Shown here in pieces: positions 1 to 8,532 of a DNA stretch of 64,000 nucleotides (positions are counted from its first letter, which is position 1; each line of letters starts with the position of its first letter). The stretch is taken from contig JAGABT010000019.1 in assembly GCA_017614505.1 (NCBI GenBank), positions 1 to 64,000 of the forward strand, written 5' to 3'. Position numbers and translations under genes: made by a program. Source of the stretch: Selenomonadaceae bacterium (lineage in GTDB: Bacteria > Bacillota > Negativicutes > Selenomonadales > Selenomonadaceae). The notes under the pieces are model-generated. The model had not been told where the DNA came from. It saw only the letters and a program-made list of their open reading frames with translations, and did not search any database.

Positions 1-11
1 CTTTTTCAGGA

Positions 12-40
12 GAGATTGCTGATTTTTAATCGGCAGTCTC
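12..40 (+). terminator. Hairpin upstream of yaaR, possible terminator
   Basis: A 13-base arm at 12-24 pairs with 28-40 around a three-T loop, with two G-T wobbles. A pyrimidine-rich stretch follows, but there is no long T run. It probably ends or attenuates transcription from a gene to the left of the window before yaaR begins. Confidence 0.4.
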
Positions 41-91
41 TTCTTGCATTTGGGGCGGAAAATGTATAAACTGATTGAGAGGTGAAGTTAA

Positions 92-547
92 ATGGCAGTA
101 AAAATCGGAAGTGGCGGAGTACCGACATCGCCGCTTGAACTTTTGCGGGGCACAAGCGAACACTCGCGCGATAAAGAATTGAGCTTTGAGGCGGAACTTT
201 TGGAACAGCAGGAAGGTGGCGTCTCCCATGAAGAAATGGAAGCAATGCTCAAGAAAATCGACGAGCAGGCTGGACGCTTGAGCAGGACGCCGACTTACGA
301 AGAACTGCGCGAATACCGCACGATGATTAAAAATTTCGTGGGCGCGGCGGTCAGTAACATGTATGAGCTGAATGTAACCGGCGGCTGGGACAGAATGGGC
401 AGGCAGCGCGTCTTTACGACCGTGCGGAAAATCGACCGCAAGCTGGAGGAAATGGCTGAGAAAATTCGCCTTGGGCAGGCGGACAAGCTCGATATAGTTG
501 CCAGTCACGACGCCATTCGCGGAATGCTCGTCGATTTGTACATGTAA
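92..547 (+). CDS. yaaR: YaaR-family (DUF327) protein
   Basis: This 151-residue soluble protein fits the YaaR/DUF327 family by length, charge pattern and position. In Firmicutes the family sits next to holB, and its function is not firmly known. The C-terminal half is helical and basic, with a conserved-looking stretch around YELREYRTMIKNFV. The ATG at 92 follows the ribosome-binding sequence GAGAGGTG. Its stop abuts the holB start with no gap, so the two are probably translated together. The assignment rests on recognition of the family and on context. Confidence 0.85.
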   Translation: MAVKIGSGGVPTSPLELLRGTSEHSRDKELSFEAELLEQQEGGVSHEEMEAMLKKIDEQAGRLSRTPTYEELREYRTMIKNFVGAAVSNMYELNVTGGWDRMGRQRVFTTVRKIDRKLEEMAEKIRLGQADKLDIVASHDAIRGMLVDLYM

Positions 548-1531
548 ATGGGCGGGCAGATTTTTGGCAACGCCGCGCGAATTGTCCAGCTTAAAAAAAT
601 TATCGCCGAGGATAAATTCCCGCACGCCGTGATTTTTTCCGGCGCCGCTGGTATCGGCAAGCGTCTCATTGCTCAAACTTGCGCGGCGGCTATCCTTTGC
701 GAAAATCCAAATTCCGGCGAGGCTTGCGGCGTCTGCGAGAGTTGCAAACTCATGGCGGCAGGCAGTCACCCAGATTTTCTGGTAGTCGAGCCGGAAGAAT
801 CTAAATCCGCGCCGGTTATTAAAATAGCTCAAATTCGCGCGCTCCAAACTGAAACCGCCATTCAGCCAATGCGTTCAGAAAGACGCGTAGTGATAATCGA
901 CGGCGCCGAACTCATGAATAACGCGGCGGCGAACTGTCTGCTGAAAACGCTGGAGGAGCCGACGGGGCAGTCGCTCTTCATTCTGGTCACAGCGAATCGC
1001 GCGGGATTGCTGATGACGGTGCGCTCGCGCTGCGTCACGGTGAACTTTGAAAAACTTTCCGCCGCTGAAATTAAAACTGCGCTGGTAAATCGCGGCGTTG
1101 AAAGTTCTCGCGCTGAAACAATTTCGCTGATAGCCGAAGGCAGTCTGGGGCGCGCGCTCAGGCTTGAAAATTCCGGCGGCTACGAACTTCGCGAATCTGC
1201 GCTGGATTTTATCGAAAAACTTTGCGCGAAAAAAGTTACCGTCGAAGATATTTTCAGCAGGGGCGCCGAGATCGACAAATGGTCGCGGGAAAAATTCGGA
1301 GAGTTCGTCGGCTATGTACAGAAAATCCTGCGCGATGTTTATATGCTGGACGCGGCGGAACCGTTCAACGCAGATTTAAAGGCGCGGCTGGAGAAATTAA
1401 AAATCCCCGCCGAAACGCTGTACGAACTGTTCGACGCGGGGACTGAAATTCAGCGGCGGCTGCGCTCAAATGCGGCGCTGAGACTGCTGGTTGAATCATA
1501 TTTTTTCCGGCTGAAACTGGCGCTCATATGA
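548..1531 (+). CDS. holB: DNA polymerase III subunit delta' (clamp loader)
   Basis: This is a 327-residue AAA+ clamp-loader subunit that takes part in loading the beta sliding clamp at replication forks. The Walker A region near residue 33 (GAAGIGKR) is intact. It is followed by a zinc-binding set (CENPNSGEACGVCESC) and the clamp-loader sequence NCLLKTLEEP. The length is normal for HolB. The start directly follows the yaaR stop. In many Firmicutes the next gene is ricT/yaaT, but no ricT is recognisable downstream here. Confidence 0.9.
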   Translation: MGGQIFGNAARIVQLKKIIAEDKFPHAVIFSGAAGIGKRLIAQTCAAAILCENPNSGEACGVCESCKLMAAGSHPDFLVVEPEESKSAPVIKIAQIRALQTETAIQPMRSERRVVIIDGAELMNNAAANCLLKTLEEPTGQSLFILVTANRAGLLMTVRSRCVTVNFEKLSAAEIKTALVNRGVESSRAETISLIAEGSLGRALRLENSGGYELRESALDFIEKLCAKKVTVEDIFSRGAEIDKWSREKFGEFVGYVQKILRDVYMLDAAEPFNADLKARLEKLKIPAETLYELFDAGTEIQRRLRSNAALRLLVESYFFRLKLALI

Positions 1532-1599
1532 AAAATGACGCGCCGCCAGCCAGCACCGTAATGGATTTCAAGATTGCCAGTCTTAAAGATTTTCGGTAG
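1528..1599 (+). other. Short open frame coupled to the holB stop
   Basis: A 23-codon frame starts at an ATG that overlaps the holB stop (ATGA) and ends at TAG. Translational coupling is possible. The product (MKNDAPPASTVMDFK and so on) resembles nothing I recognise. It could be a true mini-gene, the eroded start of the gene that usually follows holB, or chance. Confidence 0.2.
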
Positions 1600-1646
1600 A
1601 CGGGCGCTTTCACCGGCAAATTTCGTGGGGCGTCCGTCAATGTTTT
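1599..1646 (+). terminator. Possible terminator after holB
   Basis: GACGGGCGC at 1599-1607 pairs with GCGTCCGTC at 1630-1638 (nine pairs, one wobble), followed by AATGTTTTTG. The loop is long, so this is a plausible but not ideal intrinsic terminator for the yaaR-holB transcript. Confidence 0.4.
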
Positions 1647-1711
1647 TGAAATGTTATTCGCCTTGCACCAAAATTTTTTCATAGAAATCTACTTTCGTCG
1701 CGTCAAAAGAC

Positions 1712-1865
1712 GAAAAAGCCCCGAACTTCATGGGATCTGGAAATTTTTAAGCGCGACTCGAACCAAGACCCTGGCCGTTGCTCTAACTAAAAAAGCCCCG
1801 ACCGTCATCGGAGCCGGAAATTTTTAAGCGCGACTCGAACCAAGACCCTGGTCGTTGCTCTAACT
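1712..1865 (-). repeat. 77-bp tandem array of degenerate tRNA-like pieces and terminators
   Basis: Two consecutive 77-bp units (1712-1788 and 1789-1865) share a T-arm-like segment GCGCGACTCGAAC and a D-arm-like segment CGTTGCTCTA with the intact tRNA-Arg at 1906-1979. The anticodon arm is largely missing and the T stem is broken. Each unit begins with AAAAAGCCCCGA, the distal part of a terminator on the minus strand. The two tRNA-like parts differ by one base. They look like decayed tandem duplications of the tRNA-Arg plus its terminator, and cannot fold as normal tRNAs. Confidence 0.75.
1789..1814 (-). terminator. Second-copy intrinsic terminator in the repeat array
   Basis: On the minus strand GGCTCCGA pairs with TCGGGGC around a six-base loop and is followed by six T. 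It is the duplicate of the terminator at 1866-1891 and would stop any read-through from the tRNA gene. Confidence 0.65.
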
Positions 1866-1891
1866 AAAAAAGCCCCGACCGTCATCGGAGC
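1866..1891 (-). terminator. Intrinsic terminator of the tRNA-Arg gene
   Basis: On the minus strand GCTCCGA-TGACGG-TCGGGGC forms a seven-pair stem (one wobble) followed by six T, 14 bases past the tRNA 3' end. Confidence 0.8.
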
Positions 1892-1905
1892 TGAAAATAT
1901 TTAAA

Positions 1906-1979
<74 letters not shown>

Positions 1980-2008
1980 CTGTTTAAAGCTTCACAATTT
2001 TACACAAG

Positions 2009-2761
2009 TCAACTAACTTTGTCAACTGCCGCCAGAATAAATTTCGCCGCCGCCTCGTGTACCACGACCTGCTCCACGAAATCTGCCAGATAATCGTAGA
2101 AAATCTTTTCCCGTTGACACAACTCAACCAGCGCGCGTAAATTTTCTTCCGCGTCAATTCCGTACTCGATTCTGTGCAAAAGCCGCGAAAGTTCTGCGCG
2201 AACCTCCGGCGTATAAAATTCCTTCAACGCCGCCACTTCCGCCGTACACTTGCGCGCCTTTACCAGCCAGACGCGCGTCGCCAAATCTTCGCTGAAATTG
2301 TCGAATCCAAAATCTTCCCACGCCGCCGCTGAAACTTCCACCCGTTCGCCTGGCAAGAATCTTATCTCCTTGAACGTGGCGTCGTCCAGAATTTTTACCA
2401 CGTCGCGCTTCGCCCAGAACCGACGCTCGCCCGCTGGAAATACCCCGCGCTTTAACCCTTCCAGCACTTCCACAAATCGCACGTTTAAAAACTGCGTCAG
2501 CAAAAAACCCGAATCTTTCAGCAGGTGATTGAACTCCAGCAGCCTGCGATAACAATTCTGCGCGAACGTCAGGCAGGTTCCCGCGATTATCACGTCGAAA
2601 ATTTTCGGCTCAACCGGCAGTTCATCTTCCAGCGTCAGTGAAAAAATCCGCGCGTTCGGCATCAGTTCCCGCACGCCCGCTTCAAATTCCGGCGCGTCAA
2701 TCAGCAATACCGCCGCGTCGCTCGAAAAATTCGGCGGCACGAATCGCAACAGCTCATACAA
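2009..2761 (-). CDS. Methyltransferase-like protein downstream of the glycosyltransferase
   Basis: A protein of about 250 residues with a partial class I SAM-methyltransferase pattern. It has strand-like VLLIDAP, then FDVIIAG, and a later LLKDSGFLL resembling the LLKPGG strand-turn of that fold. The usual glycine-rich SAM loop is not obvious, so the activity is uncertain. No ATG fits after the preceding gene. A TTG at 2761 overlaps that gene's stop by a few bases and is the best guess (another TTG lies at 2770). Tight coupling to the SPINDLY-type transferase suggests a joint role in modifying a surface or flagellar protein, which is inference. Confidence 0.6.
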   Translation of the reverse strand: MYELLRFVPPNFSSDAAVLLIDAPEFEAGVRELMPNARIFSLTLEDELPVEPKIFDVIIAGTCLTFAQNCYRRLLEFNHLLKDSGFLLTQFLNVRFVEVLEGLKRGVFPAGERRFWAKRDVVKILDDATFKEIRFLPGERVEVSAAAWEDFGFDNFSEDLATRVWLVKARKCTAEVAALKEFYTPEVRAELSRLLHRIEYGIDAEENLRALVELCQREKIFYDYLADFVEQVVVHEAAAKFILAAVDKVS

Positions 2762-4049
2762 TTTCCGCAAATTTATCGTACACCTTCGCAACAAAATTTT
2801 TCGTGTCAAACAGCGCGCCGAGCTCATTAATTCGCACAAGGTCAGCGCCAATCCTGCTGTGGTGAAAATCGCCAGCGCGCGTCGAAACAGCCACGCCCAT
2901 AAATAACGCCAGCGCTGTCATAAAGCCTCCATTATAAGGGCGCGTGTCCAGAATCGTTTCAACCGCCGAGTAATCGTCCAAATAATTTTTCTCGGCGTAG
3001 TTGACTTCCACGCAGTCAAGGTCGATACCCGCCGCATAAATCCGCCGAAGCAGATAGTCCCTGCGGCTCGCAAGCGGCACCGTGTCGCGGAAAAAAATCT
3101 TCGCGCCAGGATTTTCCGCCAAAATTTTTTTCACGCCGCTCAAATAATCGTCGGTGATTTTCATAAAGTTATTCAGACAGCCGTAAGCAAAATTTTTCAC
3201 GCGGCGGTTGAGATTTTTTTTAGCACGAATTATTTTTTCGGTCAGCGTGAAGGCAAAGGCGTTGTAGACAGTCAAAATTTTTTCAGTGAACCGGCTCTGC
3301 GAATCAGCCAGAAAATCGTCCGTCAGAAAATAATCCATGGCGTCAAGCCCCGTCGTGTCGAAGTAGCCGATACCAGAAATTTGAACGCGCGCCGGTCTGT
3401 AAGCCGCAACCTGCAGCGTCACGCCGCCCGCCGTGTGTCCGCCCAAATCGAACAGAATATCCGCGCCAGCGTCACGAATAGTCTGCGCCGCCTCCTCAAA
3501 ACTCGTCGCCGAAATGTTGAAGTAGCCGTCGACGCTCCGCCGAATTTTCGCCGTGAAACTGTCCCTGAACTCCGACATATCCCACGCCGTCACAAAAAAT
3601 TTTTCGCGGTCATAATCCGCCAGCAAAGCCTCAAAAAATCTCGACGCCGATGAATCCAAAAAGTTCGGCGCAATGTACGCCACGTGCATTTTTCCGGCTC
3701 TGCGCGGCAGCAATTTCAGCGGCTCCAAATCGCGGTACAGCGAATTGTAAACTTTCGCCGCGTCGTACAAATTCTCGGCGGTAGTTTCCGGCAAATAATG
3801 CAGCGCGAAAATATAATTCGACCAGTGCTCGCGCTGTTTCCTCAAAATCGTATCGGTATTCGCCGCCGCAAAATACGCCTTCGCCGCGCCGTTAGCCTCG
3901 CCCAAATCGTGGAACGCCCGCCCAAATAATTCGTGCAGACGCCATTCGTTTTCAGCGTCAATCCTGTCGGCGACCACCTGCAGACGCCGAATCGCCATTT
4001 CGGTTTCGCCAAAATCTAAAAGTGCCTTCGCCTCTTCCAAAATTATCAC
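2754..4049 (-). CDS. SPINDLY/OGT-type (GT41) glycosyltransferase
   Basis: A 431-residue protein with an N-terminal helical region resembling short TPR repeats. A catalytic region like O-GlcNAc transferases follows (MHVAYIAPNFLDSS, then DILFDLGGHTAG, ISGIGYFDTTGL, and C-terminal RPYNGGFMTALALFMGV). Family members transfer a sugar from a nucleotide sugar to Ser/Thr of proteins. In Selenomonas relatives several such genes lie near flagellar loci, but none are visible here. The GTG at 4049 overlaps the thioesterase stop (GTGA), implying coupling. A longer frame reaching upstream is inside the thioesterase gene and was not used. The acceptor protein is unknown. Confidence 0.8.
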   Translation of the reverse strand: MIILEEAKALLDFGETEMAIRRLQVVADRIDAENEWRLHELFGRAFHDLGEANGAAKAYFAAANTDTILRKQREHWSNYIFALHYLPETTAENLYDAAKVYNSLYRDLEPLKLLPRRAGKMHVAYIAPNFLDSSASRFFEALLADYDREKFFVTAWDMSEFRDSFTAKIRRSVDGYFNISATSFEEAAQTIRDAGADILFDLGGHTAGGVTLQVAAYRPARVQISGIGYFDTTGLDAMDYFLTDDFLADSQSRFTEKILTVYNAFAFTLTEKIIRAKKNLNRRVKNFAYGCLNNFMKITDDYLSGVKKILAENPGAKIFFRDTVPLASRRDYLLRRIYAAGIDLDCVEVNYAEKNYLDDYSAVETILDTRPYNGGFMTALALFMGVAVSTRAGDFHHSRIGADLVRINELGALFDTKNFVAKVYDKFAEIV

Positions 4050-4444
4050 CTTGCTACCAGCGCGAATTTCGCCGTCGCTTCCGCCGTGACTGCGCCGTCC
4101 GCCGTCTGTATCGCCGCGCGCATTGTGACGATATTCCGCCGCTGTGATTCCCGCCACGCTGAAATTGTCAGCTCCTGCTCGATTGGCGTCGGGTGCCGGT
4201 ACCGAATTTCCAGCCGCCCTGTCATCGCTACTTCGTGATACACCGTCTGCACGTAATCCGCCATCGCCTCGTCCAGCATTGTCATTACAATCCCGCCGTG
4301 CGCAACGTTATCGTAGCCTTCGTATTCGCGCGCCAGAGTTTTCTTCGCTACAAAATTTTCGCCGTCCTGCTCAAAATGCAGGTGCAGCCCAATCGGATTT
4401 TTCGTTCCGCAACCAAAACAATAATCGTCGCCGCCATAAGGCAT
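4046..4444 (-). CDS. PaaI-like hotdog-fold thioesterase
   Basis: A 132-residue single-domain hotdog thioesterase, probably hydrolysing acyl-CoA or a related thioester. The helix segment NVAHGGIVMTMLDEAMADY carries the family pattern HGG-x(6)-D/E. The N-terminus has a Cys pair (CFGCGTKNP) common in this subgroup. The ATG at 4444 follows a GGGAGTGATTGAA ribosome site that overlaps the stop of the DUF554 gene. It is the middle gene of a tightly packed minus-strand run; its substrate cannot be deduced. Confidence 0.85.
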   Translation of the reverse strand: MPYGGDDYCFGCGTKNPIGLHLHFEQDGENFVAKKTLAREYEGYDNVAHGGIVMTMLDEAMADYVQTVYHEVAMTGRLEIRYRHPTPIEQELTISAWRESQRRNIVTMRAAIQTADGAVTAEATAKFALVAR

Positions 4445-4449
4445 TTCAA

Positions 4450-5142
4450 TCACTCCCACAAAATCGCTACAACCAGCGCCGGTAAAAGATTCGCCACGCG
4501 GATTTTCTGCCCGAACATCAAGTTCACGCCCACGCAGAATATCAGCGCACTGCCAACGCACGATAAATTTTTCAGCGCGGCTTCCGTCATGAACGGCTCA
4601 AGCAAGCCCGCGAAAATCGTTATCGCGCCCTGGAAAATTCCTACCGACACGCACGAAAATACACAGCCTTTGCCCAGACTCGCCGTCATCACCAGAATTA
4701 TTATCAAGTCCAGCGCCGCTTTCGCTATCAAAATCGTCTGGTCGTGGAGCAGCCGGTCGTTTATCGCGCCAATCACCGCCATTGCGCCAATGCAAACCGT
4801 CAGCGACGCCGTTACGAATGCGTCTACAAATTTCGCGTCGCCGTCATTGCCAGATTTCCCACGCAGCCACACGCCGAATTTTTCAAAAGCGCCGTCAATA
4901 TCAATAATCTCGCCAACTAAGCCGCCGCCAATCAGACTGGCTATCAGGAGCATCGTGCTGTAATTTTCCAGCGTGCCGCTAATCCCGATAAAAATAACCG
5001 CCACCGCGCAAGCCATCTGCAAAGTCTGCTGAATGCGCTCAGTTAAAAATTTTCCGCCAGTCAGCCCGATAATCCCGCCAGCTAAAATCGCCGCCACGTT
5101 GATAACCGTGCCGCCGCCCGCAAAGTTCAATCCCTCGAACAA
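4450..5142 (-). CDS. DUF554 membrane protein (YdfK/YqgA family)
   Basis: A 230-residue integral membrane protein with about six or seven hydrophobic segments. It matches the DUF554 family by its opening NVAAILAGGIIGLTGG and by internal TLENYSTMLLIASLIGGG. The family function is unknown; a transport role is often presumed. The TTG at 5142 overlaps the esterase gene by 16 bases. Other in-frame starts further in are possible but would shorten the first membrane segment. Confidence 0.8.
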   Translation of the reverse strand: MFEGLNFAGGGTVINVAAILAGGIIGLTGGKFLTERIQQTLQMACAVAVIFIGISGTLENYSTMLLIASLIGGGLVGEIIDIDGAFEKFGVWLRGKSGNDGDAKFVDAFVTASLTVCIGAMAVIGAINDRLLHDQTILIAKAALDLIIILVMTASLGKGCVFSCVSVGIFQGAITIFAGLLEPFMTEAALKNLSCVGSALIFCVGVNLMFGQKIRVANLLPALVVAILWE

Positions 5143-5867
5143 AATTCTAAAGCTTCCTCGAAAACCTGTTCCCGAAATTCCGTCAGCGGAATCAAATGCC
5201 CGCCGCCTTCCACCGCCAAAAACTTTTTGACGCTCGACGCTACCGAGTTTAATACAAATTCCGCGCTCGAAATTTTAGCCGTGTGATCTTCCGTGCCATG
5301 CAAAATCAACAGCGGAACTTTTACCTGCGGCAAAATTTTTTTGACTTCCTCTATCAGCGCAACAAGTTCGTGGACGCTCAGCAGCGGCATTTGCCGATAA
5401 GTCTGATTGACGGCGGATGGCACGTTCGGTAATTTTCGGTGCGACTTTTTCACGAACAAGCCATCACATTTTTCGCGCGGCGGCAGTAATTCTGCGTGCT
5501 GCGATTCGTCTAAGAAAATTGGCGGCGAGATTGTAACCAGTCGGTCAACTTTTTTCAGCGTCGAAAGTTTTAAGCTCAGCAGTGCGCCCATAGAATGTCC
5601 TATGACGAAAATTTTATCGCAGACTCCTCGCAGTAACGCGTAGCCGTCCAGTACCGAACGAAACCAGTCTGCTCGCGTCGTCAACTGCAAATTCATTTCG
5701 TTCGTGGCGTGCCCTGCCAATCTTACGCCCAAAACTGTGAAACCTGCGCGATTTAAAAATTCTCCAAGCAGTAAAAGTTCCGCCGGTGAGCCAGTGAACC
5801 CGTGTACCAGCAAAATTCCAGTCGAGCCGCCGCGCATTAAAAACGGCTCCGCGCCTTCGATTATCAA
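5127..5867 (-). CDS. Alpha/beta-hydrolase, carboxylesterase/monoglyceride-lipase type
   Basis: A 246-residue cytoplasmic hydrolase like Est30-type carboxylesterases. The oxyanion region is ILLVHGFTGSP near residue 20. The nucleophile elbow is GHSMG with Ser92, the acid is in LHGTEDH, and the His is in EGGGHLIPL. All triad positions are present. It starts with TTG at 5867, 13 bases after the secG stop, preceded by a G-rich ribosome site. It probably hydrolyses short-chain esters; the physiological substrate is unknown. Confidence 0.85.
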   Translation of the reverse strand: MIIEGAEPFLMRGGSTGILLVHGFTGSPAELLLLGEFLNRAGFTVLGVRLAGHATNEMNLQLTTRADWFRSVLDGYALLRGVCDKIFVIGHSMGALLSLKLSTLKKVDRLVTISPPIFLDESQHAELLPPREKCDGLFVKKSHRKLPNVPSAVNQTYRQMPLLSVHELVALIEEVKKILPQVKVPLLILHGTEDHTAKISSAEFVLNSVASSVKKFLAVEGGGHLIPLTEFREQVFEEALEFCSRD

Positions 5868-5880
5868 GTTACCGCCCCCG

Positions 5881-6108
5881 TCAGGAAGTCATGCGCGCAA
5901 TTACAATCGTGATAACCGCGAACAAAATCCCCAACACGACCGTCACGCGCGCTAAAAGTGCGTCCATACCGCGCGCCTTGCCGGAAAATACCGCGTCCGA
6001 CGAGCCGTCCATTCCGCCCATACCGCCGGATTTCGCCTCCTGCCCAAGCACCGCCAGTATCAGCGCGATTGAAACTATCGCGTCCAAGACCATTAAAACC
6101 GTCAGCAA
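5881..6108 (-). CDS. secG: Protein-export translocase subunit SecG
   Basis: A 75-residue inner-membrane protein with two transmembrane helices flanking the SecG-like loop LGQEAKSGGMGGM. It assists SecYEG in protein export. A TTG at 6108 is chosen because AGGAGG lies six bases upstream. A longer frame would include an unlikely N-terminal extension. It lies between prs and the esterase, all on the minus strand. Confidence 0.9.
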   Translation of the reverse strand: MLTVLMVLDAIVSIALILAVLGQEAKSGGMGGMDGSSDAVFSGKARGMDALLARVTVVLGILFAVITIVIARMTS

Positions 6109-6177
6109 AAATATTCCTCCTAACAAAAACGAGCGGCATAAACCTACGCCGCCCAAAAGTTTTACTGCATCTAAAAT

Positions 6178-7137
6178 TTATCTGAAGAGCTGGCTGACCG
6201 AACGCCGCGCCTGTATCCTGAGAATTACGTCGCCAATCGATTTCGCCATTGACAGCACGACGATTTTCGGCGATTCTTTTTCCGGCGGCAGCGCGATTGT
6301 GTCGGTTATCACGAGCTTTTCAATGTCGGAGTTGTTAATTTTTTCGACGGCGTTTTTACTCAAGACCGCGTGAGAACAGGCGGCGAGTACAGATTTCGCG
6401 CCGAGTTTTTTGAGCGCCTTCGCGCCTTCACAGAGACTGCCAGCCGTGTCAACAATATCGTCAATCATCAGCGCAACCTTGCCGACAACGTCGCCGATAA
6501 TGCTCATGACTTCCGCTTCGCCTGGGCGCGGACGCCGTTTCTCGATAATGGCGATTGGCGCCTTGAGAAAATCAGCCAGAATCCTCGCGCGGGTTACGCC
6601 GCCCAAATCCGGCGATACAACTACCAGCTCGCCGCCGAAGTCGTGCCCGTTGAAGTAGTCAGCGAAAACCGGCGCCGCCGCCAAATGGTCAACCGGAATA
6701 TCGAAAAAGCCCTGAATCTGCCCCGCGTGCAGGTCTACCGTTAAAACGCGGCTCATACCGGCGGCAACCATAAGATTCGCAACCAGCTTAGCGGAAATTG
6801 GCTCACGCCCGCGAGTTTTTCTGTCCTGCCGCGCGTAGGCGTAGTACGGCACAACCGCTGTGATACTTCCCGCAGAGGCGCGCTTGCAGGCGTCCGTCAT
6901 TATCAGCAGCTCCATAAGATTATCGTTGACCGGCTGCGAAGTCGGCTGAATGATAAAAATATCCTTGCCGCGAATGCTGTCGCCAATCATGACCTGCGTC
7001 TCGCCGTTGTTGAAGTGCCCAACGTAGGTATCAAAAAGGTCGACGCCAATGTATTCGGCGATTTTTTTTGCAAGCGCCGGATTGGCGTTGCCCGTCATCA
7101 GACAGAGATTGCCCGTGTTGACGCTGTTGGTATCCAT
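6178..7137 (-). CDS. prs: Ribose-phosphate pyrophosphokinase
   Basis: Makes PRPP from ribose-5-phosphate and ATP for nucleotide, histidine and NAD synthesis. The 319-residue protein is the usual length. It has ARQDRKTRGREPISAK, the PRPP-binding loop VALMIDDIVDTAGSL, and the typical C-terminal SVSQLF ending. ATG at 7137 follows GGGGGAG. It lies directly downstream of glmU, a common Firmicute order, and PRPP links it to the upp gene further along. Confidence 0.97.
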   Translation of the reverse strand: MDTNSVNTGNLCLMTGNANPALAKKIAEYIGVDLFDTYVGHFNNGETQVMIGDSIRGKDIFIIQPTSQPVNDNLMELLIMTDACKRASAGSITAVVPYYAYARQDRKTRGREPISAKLVANLMVAAGMSRVLTVDLHAGQIQGFFDIPVDHLAAAPVFADYFNGHDFGGELVVVSPDLGGVTRARILADFLKAPIAIIEKRRPRPGEAEVMSIIGDVVGKVALMIDDIVDTAGSLCEGAKALKKLGAKSVLAACSHAVLSKNAVEKINNSDIEKLVITDTIALPPEKESPKIVVLSMAKSIGDVILRIQARRSVSQLFR

Positions 7138-7161
7138 TCGTGAAACTCCCCCAATTTCAAT

Positions 7162-8520
7162 TTATTTGCGTTTATCGTTCCAGTCAGCGATATTCGTCTG
7201 CCGCGCGCGAGCGACAGCCAGATTATCAGCCGGAACGTCTTTAGTTATCGTCGAACCGGCGGCTGTGTACGCGCCATTTTCCAGCGTTACCGGCGCCACG
7301 AGGTTTGTGTTACAGCCGACGAAAACGTTATCGCCAATCGTGGTGCGGTACTTTTTCTTGCCGTCGTAGTTGCAGGTCACGCTGCCGCAGCCGACGTTGC
7401 AGTTCGCGCCCATGTCGGTATCGCCGAGGTACTGCAGGTGCGGAAGTTTGGAGCCTTCGCCGATATTGGAATTTTTAATTTCGACGAAGTTGCCGATTTT
7501 GACGCGGCTGGAAATTTTTGTGCCTGGGCGAATGTGAACGTAAGGTCCGAGCGTAACGGCGTCGCCAATTTCGGCGTCGTGGCAGTAGCAGAATTGCGCG
7601 GTAACGCCGTCGCCAACCTTCATGTTCGTGAATCTGGAATTGGGACCAATCGCGCAGTTTTCGCCAATCCGCGTCGCGCCTTCGAGGTACGTGTTCGGAT
7701 AAATAATCGTGTCGATACCGACCGTAACTTCGGCGTCGATAAAAGTTGTGGCGGGGTCGATAATGGTAACGCCGCTGTTCATGAGTTCAAGATTTTTGCG
7801 CTGGCGGAGAACTCTGTCAGCCTCGGCTAACTGCGCGCGGGAATTGATACCGAGCGTCTGCGTGTAATCGTCAACCAGCACGGCGTTAATTTTCTCGCTG
7901 GCGTTTTTGAGAATCGTAAGCACGTCCGGCAGATAATATTCGCCCTGCGCATTTTCATTTTTGACGCTGGCGAGGGCGTCGAAGAGTTTGGCGGCGTCGA
8001 AGCAGTAGATACCGGCGTTGACTTCGCGAATCTGTCGCTCGTAGCTGTTGGCGTCCTTGTGCTCGACGATTTTTTTGAAAGTGCCGTCGTCCTCGCGGAT
8101 AATCCTGCCGTAGCCGGTAGCGTTAGGCATTTCGGCGGTAAGAACCGTAGCGGCGGCTTTGGACTTTTTATGCTCGGCGGCGAAATTTTTAAGCAGCTCG
8201 CCGGTGAAAAGCGGCGTATCGCCGCAAAGCACCATGAGCGTGCCGGTGAAGTTTACAAATTTATCTTTGGCGCAAAGGACGGCATGACCTGTGCCGAGCT
8301 GTTCGGTCTGCGTGACGAACTCGACGCCGGAAATTTGCTGTTCAACCAGTTCAGCGCCGGAGCCAATGACTACGACTTCTCGCGTTGAACCGGCAGCCTT
8401 AGCCGCGTCAATCACGTGCTGGAGCATCGGTTTGCCGCCGACTTTGTGCAGAACTTTCGGCAGTCTGCTTTTCATTCGGGTGCCTTTACCCGCCGCCAAT
8501 ATTATTGTTTCCAAATTCAT
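7162..8520 (-). CDS. glmU: Bifunctional GlmU (UDP-GlcNAc pyrophosphorylase / acetyltransferase)
   Basis: A 452-residue cytoplasmic enzyme making UDP-N-acetylglucosamine for peptidoglycan and lipid A. The N-terminal uridylyltransferase starts with LAAGKGTRMKS. The C-terminal half is a left-handed beta helix with hexapeptide repeats and the acetyltransferase motif HLQYLGDTDMG followed by NYDGKKKYRT. The GlmU order with prs is conserved in Firmicutes. ATG at 8520. Confidence 0.97.
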   Translation of the reverse strand: MNLETIILAAGKGTRMKSRLPKVLHKVGGKPMLQHVIDAAKAAGSTREVVVIGSGAELVEQQISGVEFVTQTEQLGTGHAVLCAKDKFVNFTGTLMVLCGDTPLFTGELLKNFAAEHKKSKAAATVLTAEMPNATGYGRIIREDDGTFKKIVEHKDANSYERQIREVNAGIYCFDAAKLFDALASVKNENAQGEYYLPDVLTILKNASEKINAVLVDDYTQTLGINSRAQLAEADRVLRQRKNLELMNSGVTIIDPATTFIDAEVTVGIDTIIYPNTYLEGATRIGENCAIGPNSRFTNMKVGDGVTAQFCYCHDAEIGDAVTLGPYVHIRPGTKISSRVKIGNFVEIKNSNIGEGSKLPHLQYLGDTDMGANCNVGCGSVTCNYDGKKKYRTTIGDNVFVGCNTNLVAPVTLENGAYTAAGSTITKDVPADNLAVARARQTNIADWNDKRK

Positions 8521-8532
8521 TCCGCCCTTCGA

